Below, piece by piece: positions 52,113 to 63,265 of a stretch of DNA of 64,000 bases. The translations under genes were made by a program, and so were the position numbers. The DNA is from Bog-473 sp963701955 (GTDB lineage: Bacteria; Actinomycetota; Acidimicrobiia; Acidimicrobiales; RAAP-2): the NCBI GenBank assembly GCA_963701955.1, contig OY969694.1, positions 1,240,001 through 1,304,000 of the forward strand, given 5' to 3'. Numbering within the stretch: position 1 is the stretch's first letter; every line of letters begins with the position of its first letter. The notes beneath the pieces are model-generated. The model ran no database searches. It was not told the DNA's origin and saw nothing but the letters and a program-made list of their open reading frames with translations.

Positions 52113-53768
52113 TCAGGACCCTGCCGTCATCGCTTCACCCAGATAGCGGCGCAGGACCTCGCCGCTCGCTACCTGTGCGGGGCCTTTCCAGGTCACTTCG
52201 CCGCGTTGGAGCACGATGCATTCGTCGGCAAAGGCCAACGCTCGGTGGACGTATTGCTCGATCATGATCACCGTGACACCAGCCTCCCGAGCTTGGCTCA
52301 GGCCTTCGAAGACCATGTCGACCAACTTTGGAGCCAGGCCAAGAGACATCTCATCGGCAATCAACACTTTGGGCGAAGCCACAAGCGCTCGTGCAAGCGC
52401 GAGCATCTGCTGCTCGCCTCCTGACAAGAGGCCCGCCGTCTGGCGGCGGCGGCGATCAAGGACGGGGAAGAGCTCCAGCGCCATCTGAATTGCCAACTGG
52501 CGCACGCTCCTCTCTAGCGTGCCAACACACATCTTCAGGTTTTCCATCACCGAGAGGCTCCTGAAGACACCGCGGCCTTCGGGAAGGTGGACCATGCCGG
52601 CACGGCGGATCCGATCGGGGGACCAGGACGTAGTCTCCTGGCCAGCGAAGACCACCTTGCCTGCACTCGGCGGCACCAATCCCGAAATTGCTCGAGCAAG
52701 GCTGCTCTTTCCTGCCCCGTTCGCACCCAGGACGGCCAGGACTGTGCCGGAGTCGATCGAGAACGAAACCCCGTTGAGGGCACTTGCTTCGCCATACCGG
52801 ACCGACAAGTCTTGGACGGCCAGGGCCTGCACGGATCCGTTCGCTTGCTCGAGGTGATCGGGTTGCTCGGGTTGTCGCACAGACAGCATTGGTTGCCGGG
52901 TCTCGTTGTCCATAAGTCCCTCGGCACATGGTGCCACGTCTGTCTCAGTAGGTTCTTGCCCAGCAACCTCTTGGCCGAGGTAGGCAGCCTGGACAGCCGG
53001 GTTGGCCTGGATTTCCCGAGGCGACCCACTGGCAATCAACACGCCGAAATCGAGCACGTAGATGGCCACGCAGAGCCGCATCACGAGTTCGACATCGTGC
53101 TCAACAAGGAGTACCGAGATCGCTCGCTCGGTTGCCACCCTCCGCAATGTGCTCTCGAGCTGTGCTGACTCAGCAGAATCCAAACCCGACGATGGTTCAT
53201 CCAAGAGCAGCACCGTTGGGGAGCTGGCCAGAGCACGACCGAGCTCGACGAGCCGAGCCATCCCCAACGGCAATCCGAGCGCCGGGAGATTCGCTATCGG
53301 GTCGAGGCCGAGCAAGTCGACCAACTGGTCGACGACCTCTTTCTCGGTTGTAGTGGACGGCCGGAGGCTGCCCATGGTGAAGAAGTCAGACCAAATTCTG
53401 CTCTTCGCGTGCCTGGCTCGGTGCGCCAACACCAAGTTGTCTCGTACCGTGAGACCAGAGAAAAGCTCGGGATGCTGGAAGGTGCGCGCCAGCCCACGTG
53501 CCACGCGAAATTGAGGCCGCGTGCCAGTGACATCGTACCCATCGATGAAGACCTTGCCCTCTGATGGACGGAGCAATCCGGAGAGCACACCGAAGAGCGT
53601 GGTCTTTCCTGCCCCGTTGGGTCCGACCAATCCGACGATCGTTGCGGAAGGCACTGCGAGATCCACATCATTGACTGCAACGAGACCACCGAACCGCATG
53701 GTGACACCCATGCACGCCAGGCGAGGATGAGGAGCTGACACGGCGGCGGAAGTCATGACACTCGTCAC
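52113..53768 (-). CDS. fused branched-chain amino acid-type ABC ATPase (LivG-LivF)
   Basis: 551 residues with two complete ABC domains. Domain 1 has Walker A GPNGAGKTTLFG, the LivG-like SSGLD after Walker B VLLLDEPS, and an unusual signature LPLGMARLVELGRAL. Domain 2 has Walker A GANGAGKSSLARA, signature LLSGGEQQMLALARAL and Walker B VLIADEMSLGLAP typical of LivF. Normally separate genes. Start overlaps the fused permease gene's stop by 4 bp. Substrates of this class include branched-chain amino acids, urea, amides and aromatic acids. Confidence 0.92.
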   Translation of the reverse strand: MTSVMTSAAVSAPHPRLACMGVTMRFGGLVAVNDVDLAVPSATIVGLVGPNGAGKTTLFGVLSGLLRPSEGKVFIDGYDVTGTRPQFRVARGLARTFQHPELFSGLTVRDNLVLAHRARHAKSRIWSDFFTMGSLRPSTTTEKEVVDQLVDLLGLDPIANLPALGLPLGMARLVELGRALASSPTVLLLDEPSSGLDSAESAQLESTLRRVATERAISVLLVEHDVELVMRLCVAIYVLDFGVLIASGSPREIQANPAVQAAYLGQEVAGQEPTETDVAPCAEGLMDNETRQPMLSVRQPEQPDHLEQANGSVQALAVQDLSVRYGEASALNGVSFSIDSGTVLAVLGANGAGKSSLARAISGLVPPSAGKVVFAGQETTSWSPDRIRRAGMVHLPEGRGVFRSLSVMENLKMCVGTLERSVRQLAIQMALELFPVLDRRRRQTAGLLSGGEQQMLALARALVASPKVLIADEMSLGLAPKLVDMVFEGLSQAREAGVTVIMIEQYVHRALAFADECIVLQRGEVTWKGPAQVASGEVLRRYLGEAMTAGS

Positions 53769-55885
53769 TCCCTCGTCTCGTCGACCGACGTGCCTGAAGC
53801 TCCCGAAATCGCAGACGCGTCGCTCGTGCCGCCGCGTGCGTGTTTGCTCCGGTACTGCCCCGAACTGTCAGGAACTGGTAGCCCCGTCGCCACCGCTTCA
53901 GCTCCACTGCCCAACCACGCCGCCTCATGCACCATCGGATAGGAACCTGATGGTCGAGGCCCTTGAGCGAGAGCCTTGCGAAGAAGCGATCGGATCTGCC
54001 TCGCGTGCATCGTCACGATTCCATCGGGATTCGTCGCAATGCCCACGGCACCCAACCCGAACAGCATTGTGGGAACTTCTCCCCACCTGGCGGGGAGGTA
54101 GGTCTGGAAGACGCCGGGCACCAAAGAGAAGGACAGACCGGCAAGGGCTGCGGCGGTGATGGACCTGACCCCCATGGTGACGCACACGGCAAACATGGCC
54201 AAACCAGCGAATGTCTCGAAATACTGCGGTTGAGCTATCTGCTGGTTCATGGCGATGAAGGTCCCGCCGACAGCCGCTACGAATGAGGCCAAGGATGCAA
54301 TGATCACCTTCACCTGAACCACGCTGATGCCCAGCGAGCGGGATGCTGGCTCGCTGTCCCGCACCGCCCGCAATGCCAACCCGCCCGTCGAGTGACGTAG
54401 GTTCCAAATGAGGAGTGCGAAGATGAGGAAGGCTCCTAAAGCAAAATAGGAAAACGCGAAGTCGCTACCCGCGAAACTCGGTGGGGTGAGACTGAGACCG
54501 GCCCCGCCTTGGAGGAATTGCTGACGTGTGAAGACCAAGGTCTCGATCAGCAAGCCGAACGAGAAGGTCACGAGGGCGACGTAGAGGTCTCCGAGGCGAA
54601 TGGTCAACACACCGATGATTGCTCCGACAATGGCTGCGATTACCGCGCTGATCACCATTGCCAAGAGCACCGGCATATGAAACGTATTTACGAACTGGGC
54701 GGTGCCCAACCCGCCGATGCCAGCGAAGATGATCTGAGATAGCCACAACATCCCACCTTCGCCGGTCACCAACGTGAAGCTGAGGAAGAAGATGGCATAG
54801 GCAAGACCGGTGGCAATGAGCCCCAACCAGTACGGCGAACCATGAAAGATCAGCGGTAGGGCAAGGACGATGACGAGTGGGATCGCGCCAAGGCCAGCCT
54901 CCCAGCGGCGTCCGGTAGCAGGCGCCTCCGCCAGAGCGATCGGATCGCGATTGGCCGGGCGGATCGCGTGATCGAGAGGTCCGCCGCCGCTCGACGCCTC
55001 CTTGATCGTTCCCGCCCTCACCACATAGAAGAGCAGAGTGAACAGGATGAATCCGAAGGGGATACTCGGGATGATCGCAGCAGTCAGTGAGCTGTCCGCC
55101 GGGAGATACCTCTGAATCCCATCGGTGACCACGCCCATGGCAAGCGCCGCGACCACCGCGACGGGCAGTGAGCGAAGCCGAGCCACTACGACCGCGGCAA
55201 ACGAGGCGACCATGAGCGTCGTCATGGCGCCCACATTGAGTCCCTGGGATGGAGCGATGAGGATGCCTGCCAACCCGGTCAACGATGCGGTGACCGCCCA
55301 CACTCCGAGTGACACCCGGCCGGGGTTGGTCCCCGAAAGTGAGCTCATCGCCTCGGAGTCCACCATCGCCCGGACCCGCAGGCCCACCGAAGTGAAGTGC
55401 AGCACCAGCGTTCCCACAATCACGATGAAAACGAGGAAGCCGATGGTGATCACTTGGTCGTTGGTGATCGGAGCTCCGAGGACGTGATACACGGGATCGC
55501 TTGGGCTTGCCAGCCCTGGTGCTCCGGTGATCCTCTGGCTCAGCACGCCGAAGATCGTGTGGGCGATCGCGGGGATGGCCACCAACAGACCGATCGTCAC
55601 CACCAGCTTGACCAACATCGATTTGTCACGAATGAACCGGAACAATCCGAGATAAAGGACCATGCCCAGGAGAGGGGCGACCACCAGGAGCGACACGATC
55701 GCTGCCCAGGAGCTCGGCCACTGATGCTGTGTGTTGAGCCAGAAGTAGAAGCGAGCGATGAAGAAGGCGATGGCGCCGAACCCGAAATTCAGTACGCCCG
55801 CCGAGACGAAGGTCACGACCAATGCAGACGATGCGATTGCGTAGATCGAACCGAGTGCCAACCCAGCCACTATGTACTGCAGCAT
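53765..55885 (-). CDS. fused branched-chain amino acid-type ABC permease (LivH-LivM)
   Basis: 706 residues with two permease halves. The first (YIVAGLALGSIYAIASSALV, GVLNFGFGAIAFFIARF) is LivH-like. After a ~50-residue linker the second half (FTLVTGEGGMLWLSQIIFAG, LALRAVRDSEPASRSLGISV) is LivM-like. A ~70-residue hydrophilic tail ends the protein. Together with the fused ATPase this gives a two-gene transporter. Operon direction: binding protein, then this gene, then LivG-F. Confidence 0.92.
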   Translation of the reverse strand: MLQYIVAGLALGSIYAIASSALVVTFVSAGVLNFGFGAIAFFIARFYFWLNTQHQWPSSWAAIVSLLVVAPLLGMVLYLGLFRFIRDKSMLVKLVVTIGLLVAIPAIAHTIFGVLSQRITGAPGLASPSDPVYHVLGAPITNDQVITIGFLVFIVIVGTLVLHFTSVGLRVRAMVDSEAMSSLSGTNPGRVSLGVWAVTASLTGLAGILIAPSQGLNVGAMTTLMVASFAAVVVARLRSLPVAVVAALAMGVVTDGIQRYLPADSSLTAAIIPSIPFGFILFTLLFYVVRAGTIKEASSGGGPLDHAIRPANRDPIALAEAPATGRRWEAGLGAIPLVIVLALPLIFHGSPYWLGLIATGLAYAIFFLSFTLVTGEGGMLWLSQIIFAGIGGLGTAQFVNTFHMPVLLAMVISAVIAAIVGAIIGVLTIRLGDLYVALVTFSFGLLIETLVFTRQQFLQGGAGLSLTPPSFAGSDFAFSYFALGAFLIFALLIWNLRHSTGGLALRAVRDSEPASRSLGISVVQVKVIIASLASFVAAVGGTFIAMNQQIAQPQYFETFAGLAMFAVCVTMGVRSITAAALAGLSFSLVPGVFQTYLPARWGEVPTMLFGLGAVGIATNPDGIVTMHARQIRSLLRKALAQGPRPSGSYPMVHEAAWLGSGAEAVATGLPVPDSSGQYRSKHARGGTSDASAISGASGTSVDETRE

Positions 55886-56083
55886 CCCCTCACCCTCCGA
55901 GTCGATGACTCAACACGGTGACCCTTTGCGCTCAACGACCCGACGATTAAATGTGGTCCCACTGGCGTCCACCGGCGAATGTTCCACCGAAGCAGGATTG
56001 GATCTCCTCCTCGACCGCGATCGACCGACTGCCCACCTGACGGGATCTGAATGCGACCTGTGGTGCAGCTTTTGCCTTGAGGC

Positions 56084-57271
56084 TCAACTGGTGGTTGACC
56101 CAGCTATGGGCGTTCCGCAAACGGGATCCGAGCCGGGGATCGCCTCGTAGCTCGTTCCCACGAGCTTCAAGAAATACAGGCAGTTGTCGACCCCCGCTTG
56201 ACTTTCCGGGACTCGGGCGGCGACGTTCGCGATCGGATGGCTCCCCAAGAGCCCATCAGCGTTGAAATTGTGCAGATGGTTGAGGGCCTTGATCAAGCTG
56301 CCATGAGTGGGATTCGAACCAGTCCCCTTCAGGCCTTGGACCAGCTCCGCCATGATCGCATAGAGCTGCTCGTCGTCACCGCTCGGTTCCGTCGTGTCGC
56401 CCACTGCCTTGAGGTCGTGCACGAAGCGCTCGGTGGCCGCTGTGTGCATCTGAACCGGATTCGAAGACCGAGAAGAACGAGAGTCCCTGTGCGGCAGCGA
56501 TCGCCCCTGGCCCGGCGTCGATCAGAGCCTGGCCCTCCAGCGGGGCAATCCCGCCCTTGAATTTGACCCCCAAATGGTTCAGATCCTCGAGAAGGGAGAA
56601 TTGCGTTTGCGGACCGATAGCGCCGGCGTAGCCGTTGACACCAGCGCTCTTCATCTGCAATGCAACCGGCTCCACGTCGGTGGTATCGAGCGGAAGCTCG
56701 GCGTTGTAGTACCCGATCTTGATACCGGCTGCCTTGGCAGATAGCTCCCAACCCCTCGTCGCTTCGTGCGCCTGAAGAATCGAATAGCCGACCGAGGCGA
56801 GGTTGGTCACCCCTTGACTCTTGAGGAACACACCGAACGTCGACGCCGTCTTCGTCCCGTCGGAGGGACCATACGGCGAGAACATATTCTGGCTGTGCAA
56901 CCACTCCGGCTCGTTCTTCGCTGCACCGACGACGGGAACGCCAGCCGAGGTGAGGTAATGCGAAAAGATGCTCGTGAAGTCGGTGAGGACGAGTACGGCC
57001 GTCACATTGTCGACTTGGACCAACTGCTTCGCCACGGCGAGAGCGGTCGAGGGAGTGTTGTTGGTGTTGATGGGGATCACCTTGATGTTGAACCCCTGTT
57101 GACGAGCCCGGAAAACGCCTGCCAGGAGTCCGGCTGCACCGACGTCTCGTCACTGATGTACCCAACAGTGATGGTGGGGCGCTCAGCTGCGGAGCTCACT
57201 GAGCTCCACGCCGGTCCAATGAGAGTCGCCACGATCAACATGGCGGCAATCCACAGCGTTCTGATTCGCAC
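56084..57271 (-). pseudogene. Liv-type ABC substrate-binding protein gene split by two frameshifts
   Basis: Start GTG 57271 with GGGGGA upstream gives a signal peptide (TLWIAAMLIVATLIGPAWS) and ITVGYISDETS. The frame shifts near 57108 at a TTTT run (one added T restores it), then continues from IPINTNNTPSTALAVAKQLV to AQGLSFFSVFE, and shifts again near 56475, after which MHTAATERFVHDLKAVGD runs to the stop. All parts are in order and of normal sequence, so this is a recent inactivation or sequence error rather than old decay. It is the binding protein of the fused LivHM/GF transporter. Confidence 0.8.
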
Positions 57272-57322
57272 CTTGTCCCCCCGGATCTCTGGTTGTGATT
57301 GCTGTCGACCCCTCGCGTAAGT

Positions 57323-57337
57323 CCTCATACGATGAGG
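57323..57337. promoter_or_regulatory. small palindrome CCTCAT-ACG-ATGAGG
   Basis: Perfect 6-bp inverted repeat with a 3-bp spacer, 52 bp upstream of the binding-protein start and 399 bp from the divergent TetR gene. It could be a TetR operator or chance. The remaining gene-free stretch 57272-57735 also contains the T37 tract. Confidence 0.3.
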
Positions 57338-57603
57338 GACACAGTTTGTCTCTGATATGTCGCTACCGTCAAGCGATCCTTCACCGAGGTACGTTCCCGG
57401 AGGTCCTGCCGTGTCCCTCTACCGACTTCGGACTGGGCGATGATCCAGACGAGGTAAACTTCTGTCACGTAAGGACACTCGCCTTTGGCGGCGCGCCAGT
57501 CGCCACCACCGCGGCACGGGAGACGACTGATGGCCGGGTGGCCCGTCGCGATGGTGGACACTGCGATGGTCGATTACGGGAACAATCCAATGCTCGTGAG
57601 GGT

Positions 57604-57643
<40 letters not shown>

Positions 57644-57735
57644 GTACTGGGTAACGATACCGGGAACGACACCACTCGGAGGGTGTCAACCGCTCCACCG
57701 GCACTGCGATAGTCATCAACAGCTAACTTGACTTT

Positions 57736-58422
57736 GTGGCATCGGAACCAGACGTACGGAGACAACCACGCGGGTCCTTGACGCCTGACACCATCGTTGT
57801 TGCCGCTATGGACTTCATCCAGGGTCATGGCGCCGCCAATCTGACGATGACGGCTCTCGCCCGCGCCATGGACGTTCCTGTCACAAACGTCCATTGGCAC
57901 TTCCGAACCCGACAGGAGCTGATTGACGCCGTCGCTGAACGTGCAGCATTCGAGCTTTACTCTTCTCTCCCTGAGGTCAATGATGAACTTGCCTGGGAAG
58001 AGCAATTGATCGAGACCTTTGAAGCCCTGCGCAACCAGCTTCTGTCGCTGTCAACCTTCTTCGATTTGCCATTCGATCAAGTTCGTCTGCTCACGCGACG
58101 CGCCATCAAGAACACGATCCGCGAACGGCTTGAAAGCGTTACGACGATACTCGTCAACGCTGGCATTTCACTAGAGAACGCCCACCGCGTATACCACCTT
58201 TGCGCTGTGTACGTCTGCGGATTCGTCAACGTCGACCGCGCCAATGGTGCCGCGGCACCTCCAAGCAATGGTCATAGGCGAGGAAGGCCGCGGCAGCAAA
58301 GCGAGGTGCCGGCACTCGACATTGTGGCACTCCACTGGAACGACAGGGATCATCAATTCCGTTTTGGATTGGAAGTTCTGATTGCTGGCATCAAGGCCAT
58401 CTTGATGTCGCCGGAGGGTTGA
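57736..58422 (+). CDS. TetR family transcriptional regulator
   Basis: 228 residues from GTG 57736. N-terminal helix-turn-helix: VVAAMDFIQGHGAANLTMTA, then LARAMDVPVTNVHWHFRTRQ, with the TetR Tyr/His-rich recognition helix. The ligand domain is unusual in its Arg/Gly stretch (GHRRGRPRQQ near 195). Codons are less G/C-biased than in the flanks. Divergent from the Liv operon and likely its regulator. Confidence 0.88.
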   Translation: MASEPDVRRQPRGSLTPDTIVVAAMDFIQGHGAANLTMTALARAMDVPVTNVHWHFRTRQELIDAVAERAAFELYSSLPEVNDELAWEEQLIETFEALRNQLLSLSTFFDLPFDQVRLLTRRAIKNTIRERLESVTTILVNAGISLENAHRVYHLCAVYVCGFVNVDRANGAAAPPSNGHRRGRPRQQSEVPALDIVALHWNDRDHQFRFGLEVLIAGIKAILMSPEG

Positions 58423-58472
58423 GGGTCTCAGTGACCCCACGAGGTCCTGACCAGCGACAACGACGAGAAAAG

Positions 58473-58544
<72 letters not shown>

Positions 58545-58695
58545 AAGGGCGATCCGGAACCCGAACGTTATCAGCGGTACATCGACGTCCCGGTGAGCAC
58601 TCCCGGCCTCCCCTGCAGGCGGCCCTGGCTTGCTTCTTCGACGAGAGGGCCAGTGGCCTACGCTCGGAGGTCAGTACTTCGAACGGGGGGTGGGG

Positions 58696-59952
58696 ATGCC
58701 CAATGTTCCGATGAGCGCGGTCAGCGAGGAGCTGGCAGTGCAGCGTATGGCGATCAACAGTCCATTCACCTCACGACCCGACGCCCATCCCATTCGTCAA
58801 CGCCGCCACCATCTTCTCATCTCGGTTGACGACCATCTGGTCGAGCCACCCCACCTGTTCCGCGGCCGCCTCCCGAAGAAGTTCGCCGACCGGGAGCCTC
58901 GGGTGATCGAGACCTCGGACGGCACGCAGGCCTGGCTCCTCGACGGACTCGTGCTGCCCGAAATTGCGGTGAACGCCGTGGCTGGCCAGTCGACCGAAGA
59001 GGAGTACGTCGAACCCTTGCGCTTCGATCTGATCCGTCGAGGTACGTGGGACATTGAGGCCAGGATCGCCGACATGGACGTGGACGGGGTGTACGCCTCG
59101 CTCAACTTCCCCTCCGCACTCGGCTTCGGTGGTGTCCGCCTCACCATGCTCACCGACGCAGAATTTGTGCTTGCCCTCGTACGGGCCTATAACGACTGGC
59201 ACCTCGAAGAATGGGCCGGGTCCCACCCGGACCGCATCATTCCCTGCCAGATTCCGTACCTGTTGAACTCCGAAGTCGCCGCCGACGAGATCAGGAGGAA
59301 TGCGGCTCGCGGTTACCGCACCGTGACGTTCCCCGACCTCACGCACCTCGTCGGACTGCCGTCGCTCTTCACTGACTTCTGGGACCCGTTCTGGTCTGCC
59401 TGTCAGGAGACCGGGACGGTCGTCTCCGTGCACGCGTGCTCGGGTGGTATGGCCAACAAGATCGACCCCGAGGCGCCGGTCCGGGCGATCGCACCCTTCT
59501 TCGGTGTCGCGCAGGCCATCCACCCGGCGATCGAGTGGATCTACGCCGGGATCCCCGCCCGGTTCCCCGACCTGCGGATCTGTCTCAGCGAGGGCGGAAT
59601 CGGCTGGGTCGTCGGCCTCATGGACCGGCTCGACCACGAGCATGCGCGTCCGGTCCACGACAGGCCGGACGTGTCCCCTCGGGATCTGCTGCTCCGCAAC
59701 TTCGTGTTCTGCATGCTCGACGACCCCACGACGTTGCGGTTGCTCCGCCATGAGATCGGCGTCGAGCGCATCCTCCTCGAGACCGACTACCCGCATGCCG
59801 ACTCGAGCTGGCCGAACTCCCAGGAGAAGTGGCGACGACAATTCGACGGACTGCCCGAAAACGAGGTTCGCCGCATGTCCTGGCAGAACGCCTCGGAGCT
59901 CTTCGGTCACCCGGTGCCGCAGAGCGTGCAGGGCGACGTAGATTCGTTCTGA
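58696..59952 (+). CDS. amidohydrolase-2 family protein
   Basis: 418 residues from ATG 58696 (GGGG just upstream). Metal motif ISVDDHLVEPPHLFRGRLP near 43, VSVHACSGG in the barrel, and the C-terminal ETDYPHADSSWPNSQ. Related to the enzymes at 42005 and 48353, which share the DYPH/DFPH-x-x-STWP region. Its stop is 1 bp from the end of rpoD (convergent). Confidence 0.9.
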   Translation: MPNVPMSAVSEELAVQRMAINSPFTSRPDAHPIRQRRHHLLISVDDHLVEPPHLFRGRLPKKFADREPRVIETSDGTQAWLLDGLVLPEIAVNAVAGQSTEEEYVEPLRFDLIRRGTWDIEARIADMDVDGVYASLNFPSALGFGGVRLTMLTDAEFVLALVRAYNDWHLEEWAGSHPDRIIPCQIPYLLNSEVAADEIRRNAARGYRTVTFPDLTHLVGLPSLFTDFWDPFWSACQETGTVVSVHACSGGMANKIDPEAPVRAIAPFFGVAQAIHPAIEWIYAGIPARFPDLRICLSEGGIGWVVGLMDRLDHEHARPVHDRPDVSPRDLLLRNFVFCMLDDPTTLRLLRHEIGVERILLETDYPHADSSWPNSQEKWRRQFDGLPENEVRRMSWQNASELFGHPVPQSVQGDVDSF

Positions 59953-59953
59953 A

Positions 59954-61306
<1,353 letters not shown>

Positions 61307-61325
61307 TCTCGCCCAACCAACGTGG

Positions 61326-63215
61326 TCACCCTTCTGGTTCTCTCTGGGTCAACCAACCTACCAACCGATCGGACGCGTCGCGCCCAGAGTCGCCGTTGTC
61401 GAGTTGATCCAGCCAAAGACGCACTTGTGCCGTCTCGGCGACCCGCGCCTGCCACGAATCGTCGCCTTGGCGCGATTCGATCTCCACCTCGCTCAAGGCG
61501 CGCCGTGTCGCCCCGCGCAGCAACATGGCGACGACGGAGTCCACCGGGTGACCCAATGCGGGGTCGCCCTCCATGGGCTCCTCGACGATGACTCGTCGCA
61601 ACAAGGTCGCCACCTCCGGTGACGCGGTCTCCACCGCTTCATGCACACTGTCGTGCTCCAGAAGAGCAACGAAGGCCTGCCTCTGAACGCGGTCGGTGAA
61701 GAGCACCGCGTGGACGCGTTCCGCTACATCTTCGGGTCGATGGACCGCCAACTTGAGCGCTTCGACTCCAGGTCCGCTCCGCACCCTCGCCGCTGGCTGC
61801 CCGGCGGACGTGAACCCCCCTTCACGCTGGTCTTCGCCTTCATCGGGGTGCGGTGGCGGCGACTCGTCTTCGCGCTCACGTCCGCGGCGTCGCCCGGCGT
61901 TTGCCGGCTGCGGATGGGCGCACGCGTACTCGAGGCGTTCGCGCAGCCGGTCGGCGTCGAGTCGGCAACGGTCGGCCAGCTGCATCACGTACTGGTCGCG
62001 GACCAAGTCATCGGGGTGTTCGGCAACGGCCGTGAGGGCCGCCTCGGCCGCCCGTGCCCGCCCCTCGGCCGTGGTCAGGTCGCCCGACCCCAGAATCCGG
62101 TCCACCCTGAACTGGAGGAACGGGCGTGCCGCCCGGACGGCCCCCGCCAGGGCCTCGGGATCCTCGCGTGCCAGCTGCCCGGGGTCGCTGCCCCCGGGCA
62201 GCTCGGCCACCACCACGTCGACCTCGTGCTTACGCTCCCACTCGTAGACCCTTGACGTGGCACTCTGGCCCGCCGCGTCGGCGTCGTAGGCCAGCACGAT
62301 GCGCTTGGCGAAATTCCGCAACAGCGTGAAATGCTCCTCGGCGAGGGCGGTTCCACAGGTGGCCACGGCCCAGGGGACGCCGGCCTGGAAGCACCCGATG
62401 ACGTCGGTGTAGCCCTCACAGACGACCACCTCGCCCCGGGCGATGATGCCCTGCTTGGCCCAGTTGAGCGCATAGAGGGTCCGGCGCTTGGAGTAGATCG
62501 GGGACTCCTGCGAGTTCTTGTACTTGGGCTCGGGCCGTTCAGACGGGCCCTGCCCGGGGCGTGGGGGCAGGATGCGCCCGCCGAGGGCGACCGGCCGACC
62601 CGAGGGATCGCAGATCGGGAAGAGGATCCGGGCCCGGAAGAAGTCCTGCATCCGGCCCCGGCGGTTCACGAAGCCCAGACCCGCGTCGGACATGACCTTC
62701 TCGGGGAGTCGGAGGGACGTGGCGAGGGCGTCCCAGCTGTCGGGGGCCCACCCGAGCCGGAACTGGCGCACCACGTCGCCGTCGTAGCCACGCGAGCGCA
62801 GGTAGTCGCGGGCCGGCCCGGCGTCGGGCGCGCGCAGCAGGCGCTCGTTGTACCACTGCACGGCGCGCTCCATGGCCTCGAGCAGCTCGGAGCGTCGCTT
62901 GTGGTCGCGTCCGGACTCGGAGTCCTCGTGCAGCGTGATCCCGCCCCGGTCGGCCAGGTATCGGACCGCGTCGACGAAGTCGAGGTGCTCCATGGCGCGC
63001 ACGAAGCTGATGGCGTCCCCCGAGGCGTGACACCCGAAGCAGTAGTAGAAGCCCTCCTCGGCGTTGACGCTGAACGAGGGAGTCTTCTCGGTGTGGAAGG
63101 GGCACAGCCCGCTCCAGCGCCGGCCCACCTTCTTGAGCGCCGCGTGCTCGCTGATGAGCGCCACGATGTCGGTGGCCGCCCGGACCTGCGCGATCTCCTC
63201 GTCCGGTATCCCCAC
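61326..63215 (-). CDS. dnaG: DNA primase DnaG
   Basis: 629 residues. Zinc finger CPFHTEKTPSFSV...YYCFGC near 38-63, RNA polymerase core, TOPRIM with VVVCEGYTDVIGCFQAG near 269 and LAYDADAAGQSAT, then a long disordered Arg/Glu-rich linker and a helicase-binding C-terminal helical domain. Synthesises primers at the replication fork. Upstream of rpoD on the same strand. Confidence 0.97.
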   Translation of the reverse strand: MGIPDEEIAQVRAATDIVALISEHAALKKVGRRWSGLCPFHTEKTPSFSVNAEEGFYYCFGCHASGDAISFVRAMEHLDFVDAVRYLADRGGITLHEDSESGRDHKRRSELLEAMERAVQWYNERLLRAPDAGPARDYLRSRGYDGDVVRQFRLGWAPDSWDALATSLRLPEKVMSDAGLGFVNRRGRMQDFFRARILFPICDPSGRPVALGGRILPPRPGQGPSERPEPKYKNSQESPIYSKRRTLYALNWAKQGIIARGEVVVCEGYTDVIGCFQAGVPWAVATCGTALAEEHFTLLRNFAKRIVLAYDADAAGQSATSRVYEWERKHEVDVVVAELPGGSDPGQLAREDPEALAGAVRAARPFLQFRVDRILGSGDLTTAEGRARAAEAALTAVAEHPDDLVRDQYVMQLADRCRLDADRLRERLEYACAHPQPANAGRRRGREREDESPPPHPDEGEDQREGGFTSAGQPAARVRSGPGVEALKLAVHRPEDVAERVHAVLFTDRVQRQAFVALLEHDSVHEAVETASPEVATLLRRVIVEEPMEGDPALGHPVDSVVAMLLRGATRRALSEVEIESRQGDDSWQARVAETAQVRLWLDQLDNGDSGRDASDRLVGWLTQREPEG

Positions 63216-63265
63216 GGAATGACCGTACCGCGGCGCTGTCCGGGGCCGTCCCGGCGGCCGCCGGG

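Noticed and set aside
56296..56316. tRNA T-arm look-alike (GGTTCGAATCCC on the minus strand)
   Set aside because: It is part of the binding-protein coding sequence; no acceptor, D or anticodon arm surrounds it.
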